Part shown: positions 26,085 through 32,975 of the stretch, piece by piece
How positions within the stretch are numbered: position 1 is the stretch's first letter
How the letters are laid out: every line of letters starts with the position of its first letter
Assembly (NCBI RefSeq): GCF_947494025.1
Contig: NZ_CANLTQ010000006.1
Location: 62,001-126,000 of the forward strand
DNA: 64,000 nucleotides
Direction of reading: 5' to 3'
Source: an uncultured Jannaschia sp.
GTDB taxonomy: Bacteria; Pseudomonadota; Alphaproteobacteria; Rhodobacterales; Rhodobacteraceae
Notes under the pieces: model-generated
What the model was told of the DNA's origin: nothing
The model's input: only the letters and a program-made list of their open reading frames with translations
Database searches by the model: none
Position numbers and translations under genes: made by a program

Positions 26085-28172
26085 ATGCCCCCACCCCCGA
26101 TCCGCCTCGGCGTCGATATCGGCGGCACCTTCACCGACGTCGTGCTGGAACACCCGGGCGGTCGCGCCTCGACCAAGGTGCTGACGACCTATGCCGCGCC
26201 GGAGGACGCGATCATCGAGGGGTTGCATCGGGTCTGCGCCGAGGCGGGCGTCGCGGCGGGCGCGATCTCGCAGATCATCCACGGAACGACGCTCGCCACG
26301 AACGCCCTGATCGAGCGGCGGGGGGCCAGGACCGCGCTCATCACGACCCAGGGCTTCCGCGACGTGATCGAGATGCGGACCGAGAGCCGGTTCGAGCAAT
26401 ACGACCTCAACCTCACGCTGCCGGAGCCCCTCCTGCCGCGAAATCGCCGCTACACCGTCGCGGAACGCATGGACGCGCAGGGCGGCGTGCTGATCCCGCT
26501 CGACCGGGGCGCGGTCGAGGCGCTCGTGGATGAGCTCGCCCGGGCCGGCTACGAGAGTGTCGCCGTGGGCCTTCTGCATTCCTACGTCAACGACGCGCAC
26601 GAGCGGCTGATCGCGGAGGTGCTGGCCGAGCGGATGCCGGACGCGATGGTGTCGATCTCCTCGGAGGTCTCGCCGCAGATGCGCGAATACGAGCGCTTCA
26701 ACACGACGATCGCCAACGCCTACATCAAGCCGCTGATGAAGTCCTATCTCGGTCGGTTGAGGGCCCGGCTGGCCGCCGAGGGGGCCGGGTGCCCGGTCTT
26801 CCTGATGCATTCCGGCGGCGGAATCATGTCGCTCGAGAGCGCGGCGGAATTCCCCGTCCGGCTCGTCGAATCCGGTCCCGCGGGGGGCGCGATCTTCGCG
26901 GCCGACATCGCGGCGCGGCACGGGCTCGACCGCGTGCTGTCCTTCGACATGGGCGGAACGACCGCGAAGATCTGCCTCATTCGGGGCGGCATGCCCAAGA
27001 CAGCGCGCGTCTTCGAGGTGGCTCGGACCTACCGGTTCAAGAAGGGGTCGGGCATGCCGATCTCCATCCCCGTCATCGACATGGTGGAGATCGGCGCTGG
27101 CGGCGGCTCGCTCGCCCATGTCGACAGCATGGGCCAGATCCGCGTGGGCCCCGAAAGCGCCGGGTCCGAGCCCGGCCCGGCCTGCTACGGCCGGGGCGGC
27201 GACCGGCCGGCGGTGACGGATGCCGATCTGGTGCTGGGCAAGCTCGATCCCGGCAACTTCGCCGGCGGCTCGATCCCGCTCGACCCGGACGCCAGTCGTG
27301 CGGCGCTCGACGCGGCGATCGGCGACAGGCTCGGCATGGACGCCACCGAGGCCGCGTGGGGTCTCGCCGAGGTCGTGGACGAGAACATGGCCAATGCCGC
27401 CCGCGTCCACGCGGTCGAGAACGGCGAAGACCTGTCGGACTACACGATGATCGCCTTCGGCGGCGCCGCCCCCCTCCATGCCGCAAGGCTTTGCGAAAAA
27501 CTGGGCATCGACCGCTGCCTCGTGCCGGAGGGCGCGGGCGTGGGCTCCGCCATCGGCTTCCTGCGCGCGCCGTTCAGCTTCGAGGCGAACCGCTCCGTCT
27601 TCATGCGGATGTCGGAGTTCGACGCCGGTTTCGTCCGCACCCTCTTCGCGGAGATGGAGTCGGAAGCGACGGCCTTCGTGCGCTCCTGCGACGCTGCGGT
27701 GGAGATCCGGTCCGACCACAAGGTCTACATGCGCTATTCGGGGCAGGGCTGGGAGATCCCCGTCGCGCTTACCCCCGAACAGGCCGCCGCGCCCGATGCC
27801 GCGACCTTTCTCGACCTCTTCGAGGCGGACTACACCACACTTTTCGGGCGTCCGGTCGCAGGCATGGAGGTCGAGATCGTCGTCTGGTCGGTCAACGCCC
27901 ACACCGACGCCGCCATTGCCGAACGACTCGGGGAGGTTGCTCCGGCTGGCGACGCGGCCTCGGGCGGCCGCCGCGACCTCTTCGACCCTGCCAGCGGAAC
28001 CCGGACGCAGGCAGCCATCGTCGCGCGCCGCGACATGGCACCGGGCCGGGCCGCGCAGGGCCCCGCCGTCGTGACCGAGGCCGAGACCACCGTGATCGTC
28101 CCGAGAAGCCGGGAGGTCTTCGCCCATTCCGACGGGACCTTGGACGTCCGTACGAAGGAGACTGCCCGATGA
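26085..28172 (+). CDS. hyuA: Hydantoinase/oxoprolinase family protein, subunit A
   Basis: A 695-residue ATP-dependent hydrolase/carboxylase subunit of the HyuA family (N-methylhydantoinase, 5-oxoprolinase or acetone/acetophenone-carboxylase type). The N-terminal hydantoinase domain begins RLGVDIGGTFTDVVLE (actin-like nucleotide fold). IIHGTTLATNALIER, YERFNTTIANAYIKPLM, LMHSGGGIMSLESA and the second phosphate loop SFDMGGTTAKICLI follow. The C-terminal part (FGRPVAGMEVEIVVW, then GPAVVTEAETTVIVP) is the usual subdomain ending. Substrate cannot be predicted; the coupled uronate-dehydrogenase-like gene downstream gives no direct clue. Stop and hyuB start overlap as ATGA. Confidence 0.9.
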   Translation: MPPPPIRLGVDIGGTFTDVVLEHPGGRASTKVLTTYAAPEDAIIEGLHRVCAEAGVAAGAISQIIHGTTLATNALIERRGARTALITTQGFRDVIEMRTESRFEQYDLNLTLPEPLLPRNRRYTVAERMDAQGGVLIPLDRGAVEALVDELARAGYESVAVGLLHSYVNDAHERLIAEVLAERMPDAMVSISSEVSPQMREYERFNTTIANAYIKPLMKSYLGRLRARLAAEGAGCPVFLMHSGGGIMSLESAAEFPVRLVESGPAGGAIFAADIAARHGLDRVLSFDMGGTTAKICLIRGGMPKTARVFEVARTYRFKKGSGMPISIPVIDMVEIGAGGGSLAHVDSMGQIRVGPESAGSEPGPACYGRGGDRPAVTDADLVLGKLDPGNFAGGSIPLDPDASRAALDAAIGDRLGMDATEAAWGLAEVVDENMANAARVHAVENGEDLSDYTMIAFGGAAPLHAARLCEKLGIDRCLVPEGAGVGSAIGFLRAPFSFEANRSVFMRMSEFDAGFVRTLFAEMESEATAFVRSCDAAVEIRSDHKVYMRYSGQGWEIPVALTPEQAAAPDAATFLDLFEADYTTLFGRPVAGMEVEIVVWSVNAHTDAAIAERLGEVAPAGDAASGGRRDLFDPASGTRTQAAIVARRDMAPGRAAQGPAVVTEAETTVIVPRSREVFAHSDGTLDVRTKETAR

Positions 28173-29878
28173 ACGCCGCGAAACCCGAACGCAGTCAGGT
28201 GGCGCATCAGGTCATGTGGAACCGCATGATCTCCATCGTGGAGGAGCAGGCGCAGGCGCTCGTCCGCACCGCCTTCTCCACCTCCGTGCGCGAGGCGGGC
28301 GACCTGTCCGCCGGCGTCTACGACGCGTCCGGGCGGATGCTCGCACAGGCGGTCACCGGCACGCCGGGCCACGTCAACGCGATGGCGGACGCGGTGGGCC
28401 ATTTTATCCGGCGCATCGGCCGGGATACGATGGAGGAGGGCGACGTCTACCTGACCAACGACCCGTGGGAGGGCACGGGGCACCTGCACGACATCACCGT
28501 CGTCTCGCCGTCTTTCCATGAGGGGCGCCTGATCGGCTTCTTCGCCTGCACCGCGCATGTCACCGATGTCGGCGGGCGCGGTTTCGGCGTGGACGCGAAC
28601 TCCGTCTACGAGGAAGGGCTCTACATCCCGATCATGCGCTTCGCCACGAGGGGTGAGGTGGACCGGACCCTCCTCGCCATCGTCCGCGGCAATGTACGCG
28701 AGCCGGATCAGCTCGTCGGCGACCTCTACGCGCTCGCCACCTGCAACGAGATCGGCCATCGCCGCCTCATCGAGATGATGCGGGAGTTCGGCCTCGCGGA
28801 CCTCGCCGGCATCTCCGACTTCATCCTGACCAATTCGCGACGCGCCACGCTCGAGCGGATCGCGGCGCTGCCGCCCGGCTCGGCCGAAGGTCACATGCGG
28901 ATCGACGGCTATTCGACGCCGATCGATCTGCGCGTGAAGGTCACGATCGAGGCCGACCGCATCCTGTCGGACTGGTCGGGGACGAGCGGGCCGGACCCGA
29001 AGGGCATCAACGTGCCACTGGTCTATACCAAGGCCTATTCCTGCTACGCGCTCAAATGCGCCATCGCGCCGGAGATCCCGAACAACGCCGCCTCGCTCGA
29101 GCCCTTCGAGATCACCGCGCCGGAGAACACCATCGTCAACGCGCGCCACCCCGCTCCGGTCGCGCTGCGTCACGTCATCGGGCACATGGTTCCCGACACG
29201 GTCTACGACGCGCTCGACCGGTTGCTGCCGGACCTCGTGCCGGCGGAAGGGGCGGGCAGTCTCTGCAACTTCCAGGTCAGCCTGCGGCCGCGCACCGATG
29301 CGGCCGCGCCGGACGGCGCCCGGCGGGCCGAGGTGCTGACCTTCAATTCCGGCGGGTCGGGCGCGCGGCCGACGCTCGACGGGATGAACGCGACCGCGTT
29401 CCCCTCGGGCGTGATGACCATGCCGGTCGAGGCGACCGAGCAGGTCGGCCCCGTGCTGATCTGGCGCAAAGAGCTGCGCCCCGATTCCGGCGGCGCGGGC
29501 CGGCAGCGCGGCGGGCTCGGGCAGTTCATGGACGTGGGCGCGCGGGAGGGGCACGAGTTCGACATCTCCGCCATGCTCGACCGCGTCGATCATCCCGCGC
29601 GGGGCCGCCGCGGCGGGCAGTCCGGCGCGCCCACGATCATCGCGCGCGACGACGGCGTGCCGATGCGCGGCAAGGGACGCCAGTTCGTGCCGCACGGCCG
29701 GATCGTGCGCATGGCCTTTCCCGGGGGCGCGGGCTACGGCGACCCCGCGGCGCGCGACCGCGCGGCCATCGCCCGCGATCTGGCGCTGGGCTACATCAGC
29801 GCGGATTACGCGCGGGCGCAGCACGGGCTCGAGGACCAGGAGATCGCGGAGATCCTCGCGGGTCGCGAACGGGGCTGA
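28169..29878 (+). CDS. hyuB: Hydantoinase B/oxoprolinase family protein, subunit B
   Basis: A 569-residue partner of HyuA. Typical stretches are QVMWNRMISIVEEQAQALVR, FSTSVREAGDLSAGVYDASG, GTPGHVNAMADAVGHFI, GDVYLTNDPWEGTGHLHDIT, GFFACTAHVTDVGGRG, NARHPAPVALRH and FPGGAGYGDPAARDRAAIARD. These are all classical HyuB positions, so the complex is probably functional. The start is ATG 28169, overlapping the hyuA stop. The pair forms the heteromeric ATP-dependent amidohydrolase or carboxylase core. Confidence 0.92.
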   Translation: MNAAKPERSQVAHQVMWNRMISIVEEQAQALVRTAFSTSVREAGDLSAGVYDASGRMLAQAVTGTPGHVNAMADAVGHFIRRIGRDTMEEGDVYLTNDPWEGTGHLHDITVVSPSFHEGRLIGFFACTAHVTDVGGRGFGVDANSVYEEGLYIPIMRFATRGEVDRTLLAIVRGNVREPDQLVGDLYALATCNEIGHRRLIEMMREFGLADLAGISDFILTNSRRATLERIAALPPGSAEGHMRIDGYSTPIDLRVKVTIEADRILSDWSGTSGPDPKGINVPLVYTKAYSCYALKCAIAPEIPNNAASLEPFEITAPENTIVNARHPAPVALRHVIGHMVPDTVYDALDRLLPDLVPAEGAGSLCNFQVSLRPRTDAAAPDGARRAEVLTFNSGGSGARPTLDGMNATAFPSGVMTMPVEATEQVGPVLIWRKELRPDSGGAGRQRGGLGQFMDVGAREGHEFDISAMLDRVDHPARGRRGGQSGAPTIIARDDGVPMRGKGRQFVPHGRIVRMAFPGGAGYGDPAARDRAAIARDLALGYISADYARAQHGLEDQEIAEILAGRERG

Positions 29879-29972
29879 GATGCGTTAACCCGGCCGCCGG
29901 GCCTGTCGCACATCGATACCGGCTTGGTCGCCGCCTGGGCGGGACCGCCTTGTTTCAGGAAGGGAACACAAT

Positions 29973-30806
29973 ATGAAGATCGTCCTCACCGGCGCGGCCG
30001 GCCGCCTCGGCTCCTACCTTCGGGAGCCGCTCGTCCGGCTCTGCGACGAACTGATCTCCTCCGACATCGCCGAGGATATCGGCAAGCTCTACGACGGCGA
30101 GCGCTACGTGCGGGCCGATCTGGCCGAGTACGACCAGATCCACGCCCTCCTCGAAGGGGCGGACATGGTCGTCCATTTCGGCGCCATCGTCGACGAGGCG
30201 CCGTTCGAGACGCTGCTCGGGCCGAACTTCGTCGGCGCCTACAACGTCTGGGAGGCGGCGCACCGGCACAAGCTGCGCCGGGTCGTCTACGCGTCCTCCA
30301 TCCACGCCGTCGGCATGTATCCCCGGCAGGAGCATATCGGCACCGACGTGCCGCACCGGCCCGACACGTTCTACGGCCTTGCCAAGTGCTTCGCCGAGGA
30401 TCTCGGGCGGATGTACTGGGAAAAGCGGGGACTCGAATCCGTCCACCTGCGCATCCTCTCCTGCGCGCAGGTCACGTCGCCCCGCGCGCTCGGCACGTGG
30501 CTCAGCTACGACGACCTGATCCAGCTCGTGACGCGCGCGATCGACACGCCGACAGTGGGTTTCTCCGTGGTCTACGGCGTTTCCGGCAACGACCGGACGC
30601 CGGTGGACAATTCCGCCGCGTCCTATCTGGGATACAGGCCGAAGGACAATGCGGAGCAGTTCGCGGACACGATCCTCGCCACGGGCGAGCGCTCCGATCC
30701 GACCGATCCGGCGCAGATGTGTCACGGCGGCCCCTTCGCGTCGGTCGATCTGGGCGAAAGCGGTCTGGCGCAAATGACGATTGTGGACGACCGCAAGACG
30801 AGCTGA
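29973..30806 (+). CDS. NAD-dependent oxidoreductase, uronate dehydrogenase-like
   Basis: A 277-residue extended-SDR protein similar to bacterial uronate dehydrogenase, which oxidises glucuronate or galacturonate to aldaro-lactone. The cofactor loop GAAGRLG is at residues 7-13 and VVHFGAIVDEAPFE lies near 66-79. VVYASSIHAVGMYP contains the catalytic Ser, and YGLAK carries Tyr134 and Lys138. The ending GYRPKDNAEQFAD matches uronate dehydrogenases I know. AGGAAGGG precedes the ATG. It follows hyuB after 94 bases, so co-transcription is possible. The gene may also serve another sugar acid of the idnD/idnO type. Confidence 0.8.
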   Translation: MKIVLTGAAGRLGSYLREPLVRLCDELISSDIAEDIGKLYDGERYVRADLAEYDQIHALLEGADMVVHFGAIVDEAPFETLLGPNFVGAYNVWEAAHRHKLRRVVYASSIHAVGMYPRQEHIGTDVPHRPDTFYGLAKCFAEDLGRMYWEKRGLESVHLRILSCAQVTSPRALGTWLSYDDLIQLVTRAIDTPTVGFSVVYGVSGNDRTPVDNSAASYLGYRPKDNAEQFADTILATGERSDPTDPAQMCHGGPFASVDLGESGLAQMTIVDDRKTS

Positions 30807-30922
30807 CCGGCGCAGGCGGTTGATTACGACAGCGGGACGCGACTCGGCCCCCGTCCGAAGAGGATGGGGGCAACACCGGATCGAATGGGACGCTGAACCC
30901 GGATCCGATCGACCCTTGGCAT

Positions 30923-30946
30923 CGCCGCCATCGCCCGATGGCGGCG
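30923..30946. terminator. Strong hairpin between convergent udh-like and formate dehydrogenase genes
   Basis: A perfect 10-bp stem, CGCCGCCATC at 30923-30932 with GATGGCGGCG at 30937-30946, closes on a GCCC loop. It lies 117 bases past the uronate-dehydrogenase-like stop and three bases past the stop of the 41-residue gene on the other strand. No U-tract is present on either side, so it may act with Rho or as a 3' end stabiliser. Confidence 0.5.
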
Positions 30947-30949
30947 GGG

Positions 30950-31075
30950 TCAGTCGAGGCGCACATTCTCCGCGGATTGCCGCTCGGCGGAACTGAAGGG
31001 CAGGGCGTCGAACGTGTATTGCGCGGCGAAGGCGATCAGGATCGCGACGGCAAAGGCGCTGAGCATGGTCTTCAT
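30950..31075 (-). CDS. 41-residue single-TM small protein at the end of the formate dehydrogenase operon
   Basis: A short gene read from ATG 31075 as MKTMLSAFAVAILIAFAAQY followed by TFDALPFSSAERQSAENVRLD. It has one hydrophobic helix (residues 4-19) and a short polar tail, so it is either a membrane-anchored peptide or an exported one without a clear cleavage site. The start lies four bases after the FDH gamma stop, with GGAG in the upstream gene's tail, which indicates coupled translation. I do not recognise a named family. Position suggests an accessory of the membrane-bound FDH gamma subunit. Confidence 0.65.
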   Translation of the reverse strand: MKTMLSAFAVAILIAFAAQYTFDALPFSSAERQSAENVRLD

Positions 31076-31079
31076 CGGG

Positions 31080-32306
31080 TCACTCCGCCGGTGTCGGGTT
31101 CGCGTCGGGCGAACCGGTCTGCTTGCGTCGCGGGTCGTCGCGTTCCGCCATCACCTTGTCGGCCCAGATCGAATGATGCTCCCGCGCCCACTGCTCCTCG
31201 ACGCGGCCCTTGCCCATCGCGTCGTAGGCGCCCTCCATCCCGATCGAGCCGAGATAGATATGGGCGAAGATGATCGCGATCATGACGAAGGCCACGATCC
31301 CGTGCCAGAGTTGCGAGAGCTGCATCTCCTCCTGCGGCGCGAGATCGGTCGGTAGCCCGCCGAACAGCCCACCGATGCCCCAGTCGTTCAGATGGGTGAA
31401 GGTGGAGGCGAAGAGCGGCATCTCGAACGGAAACAGGAGCGACAGGCCCGATACGCTGAGCGATGCGCCAAGGATGATGACAGCCCAGAAGATCGCCTTC
31501 TGACCCGCGTTGAACTTCTTGGCCGGCACATGCCCGCCGCCGAAGATGCCACCGGCCCGCTTGAGCCATTGCCAGTCGCTCCGGTCGGGGATGTTCTGGA
31601 GGACCCACAGCACGAACACCATCACCAGGGCGAGCATGAAGGCCCAGCTGATGTTGTTGTGGACCCACTTCGTAACGATCGCGACAGGCCCCCAGACCTC
31701 GTGGCCGAAGATCGGAATGATCGCGATGCGTCCGAACAGGACGAGCAGACCCGTGACGGCGAGCGCGAGGAAGCTGCCCGCAAGGAGCCAGTGCGCGAAC
31801 CGCTCGTAGACGCGGAAGCGGACCAGGGTGCGGCCCGTACGCGGTCCGTCGATACGGATGCGACCACGCAGGAGGAAGAAGATGCCGAGCGCGACAAGCG
31901 TGAAGAACAGCAGGCCACCGCCCCAGACGCGCAGCGGTCCAGCCCGGCGTTCGAGCCATTCCATGCCGCCCGTCTGGATCAGAGTGGTCGCCGCCGGGCC
32001 GCGGATCTGGGAGCGCATGTCGAGATCGTCGTAGCGCACACCGCGCCAGATGCCGGGGTCCGACCAATCATTTGTCTGCCCCATCGTGCCGTCGGCGGTG
32101 AGGCCGATACCGTCCGCCACAGCCTCGTCCGGCCCGCCTTGCCGGTCGCGTACGGCCCGGACGCTCTCGTCGCCATCGGCCAGCGCCCGTTGGCGCGCCA
32201 TGATGTCCTCGACCGTCTGGGTGCCGGCCGGAACGAAATCGCTGTCCTGCGCCGCCGCCGGAACGGCGAATGCGAGGGTGAAAAGGAGGAGCAGGGCTCG
32301 GATCAT
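31080..32306 (-). CDS. Formate dehydrogenase, gamma (cytochrome b556) subunit
   Basis: A 408-residue membrane subunit that passes electrons from the beta subunit to quinone through two b-type hemes. It begins with a signal peptide (ALLLLFTLAFAVPAAAQ) and ~100 extracytoplasmic residues, longer than E. coli FdnI (217). One extra helix follows (LRVWGGGLLFFTLVALGIFFLL), then the four-helix cytochrome b core. The core has FAHWLLAGSFLALAVTGLLVLF, FGHEVWGPVAIVTKWVHNN (heme His), AIFWAVIILGASLSVSGL and LWHGIVAFVMIAIIFAHIYL (heme His pair). It is preceded on the same strand by the beta subunit. Confidence 0.93.
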   Translation of the reverse strand: MIRALLLLFTLAFAVPAAAQDSDFVPAGTQTVEDIMARQRALADGDESVRAVRDRQGGPDEAVADGIGLTADGTMGQTNDWSDPGIWRGVRYDDLDMRSQIRGPAATTLIQTGGMEWLERRAGPLRVWGGGLLFFTLVALGIFFLLRGRIRIDGPRTGRTLVRFRVYERFAHWLLAGSFLALAVTGLLVLFGRIAIIPIFGHEVWGPVAIVTKWVHNNISWAFMLALVMVFVLWVLQNIPDRSDWQWLKRAGGIFGGGHVPAKKFNAGQKAIFWAVIILGASLSVSGLSLLFPFEMPLFASTFTHLNDWGIGGLFGGLPTDLAPQEEMQLSQLWHGIVAFVMIAIIFAHIYLGSIGMEGAYDAMGKGRVEEQWAREHHSIWADKVMAERDDPRRKQTGSPDANPTPAE

Positions 32307-32357
32307 CGTTCGGTTCCCCGGTCGGTCAGGTCCGGCCGCCCGAGGGCGGCCGGCTCG

Positions 32358-32963
32358 TCAAAATTCGGCCTGCGTCGGCGTTTCACCGTAGGCGGTGCCC
32401 CAGCCCCAGGCGCCGGAGCCGAAGCCGCGCGCCACGACGCGCTCGCGGTATATCTCCGATACCGTGTCGGCATCGCCCGCGAGTAGAGCCTTGGTCGAAC
32501 ACATCTCGGCGCAGATCGGCAGCTTGCCCTCGGCGATGCGGTTGCGGCCGTACTTCACGAACTCCGCCTCGGAGAAGGTCTCCTCCGGGCCGCCCGCGCA
32601 GAAGGTGCATTTGTCCATCTTGCCGCGTGAGCCAAAGTTGCCGGCGGTCGGATATTGCGGCGCGCCGAACGGGCAGGCGTAGAAGCAGTAGCCGCACCCG
32701 ATGCAAAGATCCTTGGAATGCAGCACGATCCCGTCCGCCGTCTGGTAGAAGCAGTCGGTCGGGCAGACGGCCATGCAGGGCGGATCGGAGCAGTGCATGC
32801 AGGCGACCGAGATCGACCGCTCGCCCGGCTCGCCGTCCTGGATGGTCACGACCTTGCGGCGATTGATGCCCCAGGGGACTTCGTGCTCGTTCTTGCAGGC
32901 GGTAACGCAGGCATTGCACTCGATGCAGCGCTCGGCGTCGCAGAGGAATTTCGCTCTTGCCAT
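32358..32963 (-). CDS. Formate dehydrogenase, beta (4x[4Fe-4S]) subunit
   Basis: A 201-residue ferredoxin-like electron-transfer subunit. Four cysteine clusters are visible: CIECNACVTACKNEHEVPWG, CMHCSDPPCMAVCPTDCF, CIGCGYCFYACPFGAPQYP, and CTFCAGGP...CAEMCSTKALLAG. It is shorter than E. coli FdnH (294) and lacks the C-terminal transmembrane helix, so anchoring depends on the gamma subunit. It has no Tat signal and would travel with the Tat-dependent alpha subunit. The catalytic gene is 12 bases upstream. Confidence 0.94.
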   Translation of the reverse strand: MARAKFLCDAERCIECNACVTACKNEHEVPWGINRRKVVTIQDGEPGERSISVACMHCSDPPCMAVCPTDCFYQTADGIVLHSKDLCIGCGYCFYACPFGAPQYPTAGNFGSRGKMDKCTFCAGGPEETFSEAEFVKYGRNRIAEGKLPICAEMCSTKALLAGDADTVSEIYRERVVARGFGSGAWGWGTAYGETPTQAEF

Positions 32964-32975
32964 GATGTTGCTCCT

